A DNA stretch of 64,000 bases, taken from NCBI RefSeq assembly GCF_000600295.1, contig NZ_JEMG01000001.1, positions 1,741,165 through 1,805,164 on the forward strand, given 5' to 3'. Below are positions 17,479 through 25,847 of the stretch, piece after piece; the stretch's first letter is position 1; each line of letters opens with the position of its first letter. A program made the position numbers and the translations under genes. This DNA comes from Hylemonella gracilis str. Niagara R. GTDB taxonomy: Bacteria > Pseudomonadota > Gammaproteobacteria > Burkholderiales > Burkholderiaceae_C. The notes beneath the pieces are model-generated. The model saw nothing but the letters and a program-made list of their open reading frames with translations, ran no database searches and had not been told where the DNA came from.

Positions 17479-18354
17479 TCAGGAATGCAAGCGCGTGGAA
17501 TTCAGGCGTGCCACGGCACGCAGGTTTTCCGCCGTGGTGCTGGGGTAACCGAAGAACTCAAGATACGCGGGGATCATCTCGAACAGCATGTCGGTGCCAA
17601 CCTGGATGGGGCAGCCGCGCTCCTGCGCGGCGGCCAGAAATGCCGTCATCTCCGTGCGCATCACGACCTCACCGACGAAGGTGCGGGGTGATAGGCGGGC
17701 CACGTCCACGGGGAGCGGGTCACCTGCGTTCATGCCCAGCGGCGTGCCGTTGACCACCAGGTCGAAATCGGCGGGGTCCTTGCCGCCAGTTTGCACGGCC
17801 AAGCTGGGGTATTCGGTGCGCAGCCGCAGCGCCAGGGCCTCGGCACTGGCGGGCTGCACGTCGTACAGCGCCAAGCGGGTCACGCCCGCGGCAGCCAGCG
17901 ATGCGGCAATGGCCGAACCCACACCCCCACAACCCACCACCAGGGCGCTGGCGCCATTGAGGACCAGGCCCTTGCGGCGCACGCCGCGCACGAAACCTTC
18001 GCCGTCGAACATATCCCCCAGTAGCCGGCCGTCACTCAGGCGCTTCACGGCATTGCAGGCACCCGCGACGCGTGCCGTGGGCGTCACTTCGTCGAGCAGG
18101 CTCACGGTGCTGATCTTGTGTGGCATGGTGATCAGGGCGCCGCGGATGTTTTCCAACAGAAAGACCGAACGCAGCACCCCGGCGAACGACTCAGGCCGGC
18201 AGCCCATGGGCACCACCACTGCATTGACCCCGACCGACTCGAAGTAGGGGTTGTAGATCAGCGGTGCCTTGAAGCTGTGGGTGGGGAAGCCCAGATGGGC
18301 GATCAACTCGGTGTTGCCGTCGATCAGGGCGCCCTGGAAGGCTTGTGCGTTCAT
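17479..18354 (-). CDS. Shikimate dehydrogenase-like NAD(P)-dependent oxidoreductase
   Basis: A 291-residue AroE/YdiB-fold protein. Catalytic Lys80 (TMPHK) and Asp117 (MFDGEG) are kept, and the nucleotide-binding glycine motif VVGCGGVGSA is present. The substrate loop reads GFPTHSFKAP, so the second Ser of the usual SxS is Lys29. This is a catabolic or side-branch variant rather than the biosynthetic AroE; quinate, shikimate or a related cyclic hydroxy acid is a reasonable substrate. It lies between the TRAP binding protein and the HPPD-like gene in the TetR-headed run. Confidence 0.85.
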   Translation of the reverse strand: MNAQAFQGALIDGNTELIAHLGFPTHSFKAPLIYNPYFESVGVNAVVVPMGCRPESFAGVLRSVFLLENIRGALITMPHKISTVSLLDEVTPTARVAGACNAVKRLSDGRLLGDMFDGEGFVRGVRRKGLVLNGASALVVGCGGVGSAIAASLAAAGVTRLALYDVQPASAEALALRLRTEYPSLAVQTGGKDPADFDLVVNGTPLGMNAGDPLPVDVARLSPRTFVGEVVMRTEMTAFLAAAQERGCPIQVGTDMLFEMIPAYLEFFGYPSTTAENLRAVARLNSTRLHS

Positions 18355-18384
18355 TGGAATGCTGCGTGTCGTATCGGTCTGGGT

Positions 18385-19383
18385 TTATTTGCGCAGGCGC
18401 GCCAGCTCGGCCATCATGGCGTTGACGGTCGCCTCGCCCACGTTGGCCGAGTGCTTGGCGATCACCGGCTTCATCTTCTCGCGCAGCTTGGCCACTTCTG
18501 CGGCGGGCAGTTCGGTGACCTGCATGCCGTTCTGCTTGAGCGTCTCCAACAGGCTGCCGGCCAGGGTGCGCGACTGCTCGCGTTGGAACTTGATCGATTC
18601 CGTTGCGGCGTCCTGCAAGATCTTCTTGTCGCCGGCCGACAGGCCATCCCAGAACTTCTTGCTGACCACGATGGACTGCGGGTTGTACTGGTGGTAGGTC
18701 AGGGCCAGGTGCTTCTGCACTTCATACAGCTTGGCGCCGTTGATCGTGGCGACCGGGTTTTCCTGACCATCGACGGCCTTCTGTTCCAGCGCGGCGTAGA
18801 GCTCTGGGAAGGGCAGGGGCGTGGGATTGGCGCCCAGCGCCGAAACCCAGTCGATGTTGATCGGGTTGGGAATCACGCGCAGCTTCAGGCCGGCGATGTC
18901 CTCCACCTTGGTGATGGGGCGCTTGCTGTTGCTGATGTGGCGAAAGCCCAGTTCGTAGTAGCCCAAGCCCACCAGGCCCTTTTCTTCCAGCTTGGCGTGC
19001 ATGCTCTTGCCGAAGCTGCCATCGACCACGGCATCGGCCTCTGCCGGGTTGGCGAACAAGAAGGGGAAGTCATAAATGGCGAAGTCCTTCACCAGGCTGG
19101 CGAAGATGCCCGAATTCATCGAGGCCATCTCCAGCGTGCCGCCTTGCAGCGCCGACACATTGGCCTGGTCACTGCCTAGGGCGCCGCCTGGGAACACCTG
19201 AACCTTGAGCTTGCCGCCGGACTTGGCGTCCACGATTTCGGCGAACTTTTCCATGCCCAGCACGATGGGATGGCCCTTGGCGTTCTGGTTGACGAACTTG
19301 ATGGTCTTGGTCTGCGCCTGGGCCAGACCGACGGCGGCGACCGACAGGGCCGCCACCAGCGTCTTGAGGAAGAGTCGTTTCAT
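18385..19383 (-). CDS. dctP: TRAP transporter solute-binding protein (DctP family)
   Basis: Periplasmic substrate-binding protein (332 residues) for carboxylic acids. Signal peptide with cleavage after AQA (about 23). The DctP signature LKLRVIPNP, with the carboxylate-binding Arg, and the region LYAALEQKAVDGQENP are present. The CGGAGA sequence precedes the ATG. Together with dctQ and dctM upstream it forms a complete TRAP system; the neighbouring shikimate-type enzymes point to a cyclic or aromatic acid substrate. Confidence 0.94.
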   Translation of the reverse strand: MKRLFLKTLVAALSVAAVGLAQAQTKTIKFVNQNAKGHPIVLGMEKFAEIVDAKSGGKLKVQVFPGGALGSDQANVSALQGGTLEMASMNSGIFASLVKDFAIYDFPFLFANPAEADAVVDGSFGKSMHAKLEEKGLVGLGYYELGFRHISNSKRPITKVEDIAGLKLRVIPNPINIDWVSALGANPTPLPFPELYAALEQKAVDGQENPVATINGAKLYEVQKHLALTYHQYNPQSIVVSKKFWDGLSAGDKKILQDAATESIKFQREQSRTLAGSLLETLKQNGMQVTELPAAEVAKLREKMKPVIAKHSANVGEATVNAMMAELARLRK

Positions 19384-19463
19384 GGTTTGTCTCCGTTTTT
19401 TCTGGGACGCCCGTGAAGGAGGCAGCTGCGGTGGCGTACCCTGATGCCGCAGCCCCTTGGAAA

Positions 19464-20741
19464 TCAATAGAACCAGCGAGCGGGCACCATGACCAAGCTG
19501 GGGAACAGGACCAGCAGGAACATGAGGGTGAACTGGGCGATCATGAAAGGCCAGACACCCTTGGTCACCTCGTCCATGCTGAGCTTGCCCACGCCGGCCA
19601 CTGTGCTCAGCACGGTGCCCACCGGTGGCGTGATCAGACCAATCGCGTTGTTGATCATGAACAGCACGCCGAAGTAGACCGGGTCGATGCCCGCGGCCTT
19701 GATCAGGGGCATGAAGACGGGTGTGAGGATCACGATGGTTGGCGTCATGTCCATGGCCGTGCCGACGAGCATGGTGATGACCATCATGGTCAGCAGCAAA
19801 AGCGTGGGCCGGTCCAGCAGGGGCTGCAGCAGGCTGATCAGTTCGCTGGGCAGATTGGCCACGGTGATCAGCCAGGCCACAACCATGGCCGCGGCAACCA
19901 GGAACATGATGACGGAGGTAGTCTGGGCCGCCGACCGGAACAGTCCGAAGAGTTGCGACAACTTCAACTCCTTGTAGACCAGGGTCGAAATCAGCAAGGC
20001 ATAGACGGCAGCGACCACGGCCGCCTCGGTGGGCGTGAAAACGCCAAACTTCAGGCCGACCACGACGATCACCGGCAGCCCCAGGGCCAGGGAGGCATCC
20101 TTGAGTGCGGTCCTCACTTCGGCCAGGCTGGCTCGGGGTCTGAGTTGGCCCTTTTCCTTGCGACTGAGCAGCCACCAAGTCAAGGCCAGTGCCAGGCCCA
20201 GCATCAATCCCGGCACGATGCCAGCGAGGAATAGCTTGGAGATCGACACGTTGGCGGTGACACCGAAGATCACGAAACCGATGCTGGGCGGGATGATGGG
20301 GGCGATGATGGCGCCCGCCGAGATCAGCCCTGCGGATCGGGCGCGGTCATAACCTGCCTTGCTCATCACGGGCAGCAGTAGCGCGGCCAGGGCTGCGGCG
20401 TCGGCCACGGCCGAACCGGACAGCGCGCCCATGATGATTGCCGCCATGATGGCCACGTAACCCAGACCGCCTCGCAGATGGCCGACCAGGGTGATGGCGA
20501 AGTTCACGATGCGGCGCGACAGGCCCCCAGCATTCATGATCTCGCCGGCCAGCATGAAGAAGGGCACGGCCAGCAGGGGAAAGCTGTTGGCGCCTTCGAT
20601 GATGTTCTGCGCCAGGATCTGCGCGTCCAGCATGTCCAGGTGCCACATCAGCGCAGCGCCGGTCACCAGCAACCCAAAGGCGATCGGGACCCCCAGGGCC
20701 ATGGCGCCCAGCAGGGCGCCCAGGAAGATGGCGATGGTCAT
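19464..20741 (-). CDS. dctM: TRAP transporter large permease (DctM family)
   Basis: A 425-residue polytopic protein with about a dozen hydrophobic segments, the sodium- or proton-coupled transport subunit of a TRAP system. Typical motifs include GVPIAFGLLVTG near the N-terminus and PPSIGFVIFG, AMDMTPTIVIL and GLITPPVGTVL. Its ATG overlaps the dctQ stop by four bases. The binding-protein gene follows after 80 bases. Confidence 0.95.
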   Translation of the reverse strand: MTIAIFLGALLGAMALGVPIAFGLLVTGAALMWHLDMLDAQILAQNIIEGANSFPLLAVPFFMLAGEIMNAGGLSRRIVNFAITLVGHLRGGLGYVAIMAAIIMGALSGSAVADAAALAALLLPVMSKAGYDRARSAGLISAGAIIAPIIPPSIGFVIFGVTANVSISKLFLAGIVPGLMLGLALALTWWLLSRKEKGQLRPRASLAEVRTALKDASLALGLPVIVVVGLKFGVFTPTEAAVVAAVYALLISTLVYKELKLSQLFGLFRSAAQTTSVIMFLVAAAMVVAWLITVANLPSELISLLQPLLDRPTLLLLTMMVITMLVGTAMDMTPTIVILTPVFMPLIKAAGIDPVYFGVLFMINNAIGLITPPVGTVLSTVAGVGKLSMDEVTKGVWPFMIAQFTLMFLLVLFPSLVMVPARWFY

Positions 20742-21307
20742 GCTTGCTCCTGGCGTTGTTGTCGTGTGTTGTCGTCGCCAGGGACCACCCCATGGGGCAT
20801 GTCATCGGATTCGCGGACGTGGATCAGGGCCGAGCCCGTGAGCTGACCCGTGAAGAATTTCCAGAGTTCGTGGGCGAGGGCGAGCGCGGCCAGCACGGCG
20901 AACACCATGCCGGGTGCGTAGAGCCATGCCATCGAGGCTTCCATGACTGCACTGGTTGATTGCATGTTGATGCGCGTCTGCTGCAGCGCGCCGTCGAACA
21001 TGAGCCAGCACACGCCCAACATCAGCAGGTGCGAGGCCAGGAAGCACATCTTGCGGCCCGCCAGGGGCAGCCGGGAGATGAGCGCGTCGGTGCCCAGGTG
21101 CGCGTGCTGGATCACCCCAACCACCGCGCCCAGGAAAGTCATCCACACGAACAGCCAGCGCGACAGTTCCTCCGACACGGTGATGCCGGAATTGAAGCCG
21201 TAGCGCAGCACCACGTTGCCGAAGACCATGAGCACCATCAGGCCCAGGCACAACACCATCAGGACGCCGAAGCCCCGACAGATGAAATCAATCAGTTTTT
21301 CAATCAC
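20738..21307 (-). CDS. dctQ: TRAP transporter small permease (DctQ family)
   Basis: A 189-residue protein with four predicted membrane helices and the DctQ motif SRWLFVWMTFLGAVVG. The start is a GTG at 21307 with GGAG upstream. It heads the transporter/enzyme run dctQ-dctM-dctP-AroE-like-HPPD-like-dehydratase. The 102-base gap to the TetR gene holds a candidate operator. Confidence 0.9.
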   Translation of the reverse strand: MIEKLIDFICRGFGVLMVLCLGLMVLMVFGNVVLRYGFNSGITVSEELSRWLFVWMTFLGAVVGVIQHAHLGTDALISRLPLAGRKMCFLASHLLMLGVCWLMFDGALQQTRINMQSTSAVMEASMAWLYAPGMVFAVLAALALAHELWKFFTGQLTGSALIHVRESDDMPHGVVPGDDNTRQQRQEQA

Positions 21308-21338
21308 GAGGATGTCTCCAGACGGTTATTTTGTACGA

Positions 21339-21349
21339 ACTGGTTAGTT
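21339..21349. promoter_or_regulatory. Candidate TetR operator upstream of dctQ
   Basis: The string ACTGGTTAGTT lies 32 bases upstream of the dctQ start and, with the preceding A, forms the small inverted repeat AACT-N4-AGTT. A near copy, ACTGGTTCGTT, lies at the start of the TetR gene. On the minus strand a TTGAAA element is adjacent, so the site may overlap the dctQ promoter. No binding data; assigned by position and recurrence only. Confidence 0.4.
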
Positions 21350-21409
21350 TTCAAACAGGGGATAACCCTGGCACCCACCCTGCGTGGGTGGACCGACGCA
21401 GGCAGTGGC

Positions 21410-22099
21410 TCAGTTCTGGCGCATGAAGCGCACGATCATTTCGACCACGTTGTCGCGCCGCTGGGCGATGTAGGCGCGCGAGCCCATGTCGATCTTGAAG
21501 ATCAGGCCAAAGGTGTGCCGGTTGGAGACGTTGAAGAAGCTCAGCGCCGAGATGGAGGCGTGGATGTCCACTGGGTCCAGCCCCTTGCGGAAGACGCCCG
21601 CGGCGATGCCGCGTTCGTAGAGGTTGCGGATCGCGGCGATGGCCGGCACGTTGAGTTCCTGGATGCGCGGGCTTTGCGCGAGGTACTGGCCGCGGTGGAT
21701 GTTCTCCGACATCACGAGTCGGATGTAGTTCTCGTGGTCCAGGTGATGGTCGAAGGTGAAGGCCACCAGCCGGCGCAGCGCCTCCTCGGGTTCCAGGTCC
21801 TGCAGCTTCAGATGCGATTCGATGTCGCGCACCCGGCGGTAGGCTTCCTCCAGCACGGCCAGGTACAGGCCTTCCTTGCTGCCGAAGTAGTAATAGATCA
21901 TGCGCTTGCTGGTGCGCGTGGCCTCCGCGATCTCGTCGATGCGCGCGCCCGCCAGGCCCTTCTCGCCGAACTCGACCTCGGCCACACGCAGGATGTCGGC
22001 CTGTGTGCGTTCCGGGTCGTTGGTGCGCCCAGGCACCTTGCGTGCCGGTGCCGCCGAGCGGCTGCTGCGGGCGCGTCGGCTTTGTACTGGTTCGTTCAT
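21410..22099 (-). CDS. TetR-family transcriptional regulator
   Basis: A 229-residue regulator. The N-terminal helix-turn-helix (about 30-75; ILRVAEVEFGEKGLAGARID then TSKRMIYYYFGSKEGLY) is typical of TetR; the C-terminal domain resembles the TetR_C family often linked to catabolic genes. It lies immediately upstream of the TRAP/AroE-like/dehydratase run on the same strand and probably controls it together with itself. Confidence 0.93.
   Translation of the reverse strand: MNEPVQSRRARSSRSAAPARKVPGRTNDPERTQADILRVAEVEFGEKGLAGARIDEIAEATRTSKRMIYYYFGSKEGLYLAVLEEAYRRVRDIESHLKLQDLEPEEALRRLVAFTFDHHLDHENYIRLVMSENIHRGQYLAQSPRIQELNVPAIAAIRNLYERGIAAGVFRKGLDPVDIHASISALSFFNVSNRHTFGLIFKIDMGSRAYIAQRRDNVVEMIVRFMRQN
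22086..22096. promoter_or_regulatory. Second copy of candidate TetR operator motif
   Basis: ACTGGTTCGTT matches 10 of 11 bases of the site upstream of dctQ. It overlaps codons 2-5 of the TetR gene, where binding could block its own transcription. Part of a coding sequence, so chance similarity remains possible. Confidence 0.3.
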
Positions 22100-22196
22100 T
22101 CATGCAGTATAGGGCGGCCTTCCGTCCTGCCGCCATCGCCGCGGCATCACAGAGCGTCGACTGGCTCAGCTGCGGTGCATGGACGACAAGCCCAAC

Positions 22197-22898
22197 TCAC
22201 ACCTCGGCCGCCGACAGGGTGGCGGAGATGCCATAGAACCCTGCGACAAGAGCATCGTCGGCGTGTACCTCGGCTCCCACGCCACCTTGCTGGTTCAACA
22301 CGCTTGGCGCCAATTCCGATGCAAGCAGGCCGCGCAAGGGCTCCGCGTCATGGCCGCAGACCAGAAATACCCAGTCCGCCGTGCGGTCCTGGCCGCGAAT
22401 CCGCTGCTCTTGAGTTTGCGCGACCTGGCCTAAATCCGCCTTCTCCAGCAGATGCGCACCGGTCACGCCGCGCCGCGTCGGCAGTGTTGCGACGAGTTCT
22501 TTCAGATACGCACGAAGCTGCAGCGCTTGCTCCGCTGCTGGCGAGATTCTCAGCGTCAGCATGTGGCGTCCAATGCCCGCTCCGGCACTGGCGGTCACGT
22601 CGCACAGGCTGCGAACCATGCCTGCGTGATGCGGCATCATCTTGACTGACCAGGGCGTCGGGTCGTTCAAGCGTGCCAAGTACGCAGGACCGGCCAGAAC
22701 CTGCCGGTCGCTGAGCTCGTACATCACGAAGAAGCCGGTCTCGTCGTCCTCGCTGGACCAGCGTGTACCCCGCTGAAAGCCCGGGATGCGCAGTCGTTCC
22801 GGCAAGTGTTCGTGGGTGTGCCAGTCGAGGAAATCGGCCTTTTGATCCGCTGCGATGTGCCACCACATGGCCACCGCAGCCTTGCCGGTCAACGCCAT
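22197..22898 (-). CDS. EthD-like/dimeric alpha-beta barrel protein of unknown function
   Basis: A 233-residue protein that reads as two ferredoxin-like halves. The first carries the EthD-type phrase DFLDWHTHEHLPERLRIPGF, seen in small proteins that handle reactive aromatic or cyclic intermediates. No cofactor motif is visible. It is the last gene of the run DctP-like, AroQ-like, EthD-like transcribed away from the IclR regulator, 42 bases after the AroQ-like stop, which suggests a role in the same catabolic step. Confidence 0.65.
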   Translation of the reverse strand: MALTGKAAVAMWWHIAADQKADFLDWHTHEHLPERLRIPGFQRGTRWSSEDDETGFFVMYELSDRQVLAGPAYLARLNDPTPWSVKMMPHHAGMVRSLCDVTASAGAGIGRHMLTLRISPAAEQALQLRAYLKELVATLPTRRGVTGAHLLEKADLGQVAQTQEQRIRGQDRTADWVFLVCGHDAEPLRGLLASELAPSVLNQQGGVGAEVHADDALVAGFYGISATLSAAEV

Positions 22899-22940
22899 GA
22901 CGGCCCTTTCATTCAGATGTTGGTGGTGCTTGGATCTGGC

Positions 22941-23408
22941 TTACGACTTTCTTTCTGCCGCTAGCAAGGCCTGGCTGTCCCGCACGATGTCCACGATGGC
23001 CCGCAGCCCCTGGAGATAGGAATGACGCCCCAAGCCCTGGATCGTTCCCTTCACCGCAGGTGAAATGATCGAATGGTGGCGCCAGGCTTCTCGTGCGGCG
23101 ATGTTGGACATGTGGACTTCGATCACCGGAAACGGCATGGCCTTGATCGCGTCGTGCAACGGCACGCCGTGCTGGGTGAGGCCAGCCGGGTTCACGATCG
23201 CACCGTCCGATGTATCGATGTGCTCGTGGAGGAAATCGATCAAGGCGCCTTCGTGGTTCGACTGGAGCGTCGTGAGCGTCACGCCCAACTCGGCCGCTAG
23301 CGTGGACAGTTGCTCGTTGATCTGCGCCAGCGTCGTGGTGCCGTAGATGTGCGGTTCTCGCCGCCCGAAGAGGTTGAGGTTCGGGCCGTGCAGGACAAGG
23401 ATTTTCAT
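22941..23408 (-). CDS. Type II dehydroquinase-like protein with altered active site
   Basis: A 155-residue AroQ-fold protein. N-terminal GPNLNLFGRREPHIYG keeps the flexible-loop Arg17 and catalytic Tyr22, and Asn73 is present. Two histidines of canonical type II 3-dehydroquinases are not: the SNxHARE motif reads SNIAARE (Ala104) and the THT motif reads TQH (Gln79). It may therefore act on a different substrate or by a changed mechanism. ATG 23408 is chosen because the family begins MKILVLHGPN; a GTG nine bases earlier would overlap the DctP-like stop. A canonical aroQ exists at 40.1 kb. Confidence 0.85.
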   Translation of the reverse strand: MKILVLHGPNLNLFGRREPHIYGTTTLAQINEQLSTLAAELGVTLTTLQSNHEGALIDFLHEHIDTSDGAIVNPAGLTQHGVPLHDAIKAMPFPVIEVHMSNIAAREAWRHHSIISPAVKGTIQGLGRHSYLQGLRAIVDIVRDSQALLAAERKS

Positions 23409-23413
23409 GGGCG

Positions 23414-24436
23414 TCACAGCTTCGAGATCCGCTCCAGTTCGGCCTTGAAGAGCGTCACGATCGCCGGGTCGTAGGCGGCAGAAAACTTCTCGTAGACGGG
23501 GCGCACCTCGGCCCGCATGCGGGCCAGCTCGGCGGGTGCGATGTCGTTGTAGATCATGCCCTTGGCTTTCAACTCGCCCAGGGCCTTGCCCGAAACCTCG
23601 CGGCTGACCGTGCGTTGCCAGTTCTGGGCTTCGATCGCGGCATCCTGCAGCAGCTTCTGTTCAACCGGTGAGAGGCGATCCCAGAAGCGCTTGCTGATCT
23701 GAATCGGATTGGTCGCGTAGACGTGGTTGGTGCCACTGACGTACTTCTGTACCTCGTAGATCTTGCTCGACTCGATGACGGCAAAGGGATTTTCCTGGCC
23801 ATCGACGGCCTTGCTTTCGAGCGCGCCATACAGTTCGGCAAAGGCCATGGGCACGGGGTTGGCCTTGAAGGTCTTGAATGTTTCCAGGAATACCGGATTC
23901 GGGATCACGCGCAGCTTCAGACCCTCCAGATCCGAGCCTTTCGTGATGGGCCGCTTGCTGTTGGTGACGTTGCGAAAACCCAGATCGAAGAAGCCCAGCA
24001 CCACCACGCCCTTTTCCGGCAGTTTGGCTGCAAGCATCTTGCCCAGAGGGCCATCGACCAGTGCATCGGCCTGTTGGGCATTGGCGAAGAGAAAGGGGAA
24101 GTCGAGCAGGCCGAACTCCTTGACGATGCCGTTCAGCGAGGTGGTCGATGCCACCAGCATCTCCTGCACGCCGCCTTGCAGCGCCGATTGTTGCTGCAAC
24201 TCGTTGCCGAGTTGGGATGAGGCGAACTCCTGTACCTTGATCTTGCCGCCGCTCTTGGTCGTGACGATCTCGGCGAATTTGCGCACGCCCAGGCTGGTCG
24301 GATGCCCGGGATTGTTCAGGTGGCCGAACTTGATGGTGCGTTCTTGGATGTCCTGCGCATGGGCGGCGGAGGCGGCCAGGGCACTGCTCAGCATCAGCGT
24401 GGCGCCCAGCAGGGCGGTCTTGAATATGAGTGTCAC
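23414..24436 (-). CDS. Orphan TRAP solute-binding protein (DctP family)
   Basis: A 340-residue periplasmic binding protein with signal peptide (cleavage after AHA, about 27) and the DctP motifs LKLRVIPNP and LYGALESKAVDGQENP. The start is a GTG at 24436 preceded by AGGAGA. No DctQ or DctM gene adjoins it; the nearest membrane subunits are those at 19.5-21.3 kb. It may share those permeases or act as a sensor-type binding protein. It lies under the IclR operator and immediately upstream of the variant dehydroquinase gene. Confidence 0.92.
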   Translation of the reverse strand: MTLIFKTALLGATLMLSSALAASAAHAQDIQERTIKFGHLNNPGHPTSLGVRKFAEIVTTKSGGKIKVQEFASSQLGNELQQQSALQGGVQEMLVASTTSLNGIVKEFGLLDFPFLFANAQQADALVDGPLGKMLAAKLPEKGVVVLGFFDLGFRNVTNSKRPITKGSDLEGLKLRVIPNPVFLETFKTFKANPVPMAFAELYGALESKAVDGQENPFAVIESSKIYEVQKYVSGTNHVYATNPIQISKRFWDRLSPVEQKLLQDAAIEAQNWQRTVSREVSGKALGELKAKGMIYNDIAPAELARMRAEVRPVYEKFSAAYDPAIVTLFKAELERISKL

Positions 24437-24500
24437 GGTTTGTCTCCTATTGGCATGTGCATCACCGCCGGGTGGTGGTGTTCGGGCATGATAGGAAGCT

Positions 24501-24521
24501 GTTTTGAACAGCGTTCCAAAC
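24501..24521. promoter_or_regulatory. Candidate IclR operator, inverted repeat
   Basis: GTTTTGAAC-N3-GTTCCAAAC is an inverted repeat with 8 of 9 matching positions. It lies in the 102-base gap between the divergent IclR gene and the orphan DctP-like gene, 17 bases upstream of the IclR ATG. Size and central spacing fit IclR-family operators, so autoregulation and control of the divergent catabolic run are likely. Confidence 0.65.
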
Positions 24522-24538
24522 AGGAATCTGATTTCACA

Positions 24539-25351
24539 ATGTTGAATCAACCGGAGCGACAGGCTGTGGGCGCGGTGGACCGCGCCTTGCTCATTCTTGA
24601 AACGCTGGCGGCCCAACCCGAGGGCCTGGCCCTGGCCGACTTGGCCGATGACCTGGGGCTGCCACGCAGCGCCTGCCATCGTTTGCTGCAGGAACTGCTG
24701 CGTTGTGGTTACGTGCGCCAGGTGCGCGAGCACGGTGATTACGCCCTCACGACCAAGCTGCCCGCGCTGGGCCTGAACTTTCTGGGCAGCACGGGCATCG
24801 TGGACCTGGCGCAACCCATCATCGAGCGGCTGGCCGACAACGCGGGGGACCTGGTGCGTCTGGCGCTCGTGGATGGTGACCGCCTGACCTTCGTGGCCAA
24901 GGCACAAGGCGCGCGCGCTGGCTTGCGTTATGACCCGGACATGGGCATCGACGTACGCCTGTCCTGCAGCGCGGGAGGTCATGCCTGGCTGATGACGCTG
25001 AGCGAGGAGCGCGCCACTGCGCTGGTGGCGGCCCAGGGTTTTGGTAGTCCCAAGCAATACGGTCCCAAGGCGCCGACCACCTACAAGGCCTTGATGAAGA
25101 TCCTGGACGAGGATCGGGCGCGCGGTTACAGCCTGATCGTCGAATCCTACGCACCGGGCATGACGGCCATGGCCGCGCCCATCCTGCGTCGCAATGGCGA
25201 GGCGGTGGGCGTCATCACCATCGCTGGCCCGCTGCAGCGGCTCACGCCGCAACGCATGCAGGAACTGGGTGCGCCACTGCGCCAAGCCGCAGCTGATCTG
25301 GCGCTGGTCAGTGCTTCCTCGCCTTTGTTCGGGCGACGTGGGAGGGCGTGA
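24539..25351 (+). CDS. IclR-family transcriptional regulator
   Basis: A 270-residue regulator with an N-terminal winged helix-turn-helix (about 12-70; LADLADDLGLPRSACHRLLQ) and a C-terminal IclR effector domain (about 85-260; RLSCSAGGHAWLMTLSE and APILRRNGEAVGVITIAGP). It is divergent from the orphan DctP/AroQ-like/EthD-like run and probably responds to the imported substrate or a breakdown product. The ATG at 24539 matches the family N-terminus; upstream in-frame codons lie within the divergent gene. Confidence 0.94.
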   Translation: MLNQPERQAVGAVDRALLILETLAAQPEGLALADLADDLGLPRSACHRLLQELLRCGYVRQVREHGDYALTTKLPALGLNFLGSTGIVDLAQPIIERLADNAGDLVRLALVDGDRLTFVAKAQGARAGLRYDPDMGIDVRLSCSAGGHAWLMTLSEERATALVAAQGFGSPKQYGPKAPTTYKALMKILDEDRARGYSLIVESYAPGMTAMAAPILRRNGEAVGVITIAGPLQRLTPQRMQELGAPLRQAAADLALVSASSPLFGRRGRA

Positions 25352-25438
25352 TCGGGAGAACGATGTGTCGTTCATGGGCCAGACCCGCCCGCGCTTTGAA
25401 GGATACTGCGCGTCCACCACGAACCACCGGGACCACGC

Positions 25439-25798
25439 ATGCCTGATCATGAAAAGCTGAACTACGTCGAGTACCCCGCGAAGGACTTGCCGGCGACCAA
25501 AGCGTTTTTCCAAGCCGCGTTCAACTGGACCTTCGAGGACTACGGCCAGGCCTATACCGCGTTCGCAGGGCAGGGCCTGGATGGCGGCTTCTTCCAATCG
25601 GACTTGTCGGCCCGCACCGAGCGGGGCAGCGCCTTGCTGGTTTTCTACAGCGATGATCTGGAGGGGACCTTGGCCAAGGTCGTGGATGCTGGTGGTCGCA
25701 TCGTCAAACCGGTGTTTGCGTTCCCGGGTGGCCGCAGGTTTCACTTCACCGACCCCAGTGGGAACGAGTTTGCCGTCTGGGGGCAAGCACAGTCATGA
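25439..25798 (+). CDS. VOC/glyoxalase-like protein
   Basis: A single-module VOC protein of 119 residues. The start LNYVEYPAKDLPATKAFFQAAF and end FHFTDPSGNEFAVW match the large glyoxalase/bleomycin-resistance-like family. Function is not assignable; members include small-molecule-modifying enzymes and binding proteins. It stands alone between the IclR gene and tag. Confidence 0.85.
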   Translation: MPDHEKLNYVEYPAKDLPATKAFFQAAFNWTFEDYGQAYTAFAGQGLDGGFFQSDLSARTERGSALLVFYSDDLEGTLAKVVDAGGRIVKPVFAFPGGRRFHFTDPSGNEFAVWGQAQS

Positions 25799-25847
25799 CA
25801 GGCGCGCGCGGCGCTGATGAAGGCTGTGGGGCCGAAAGAAAGCAAAC

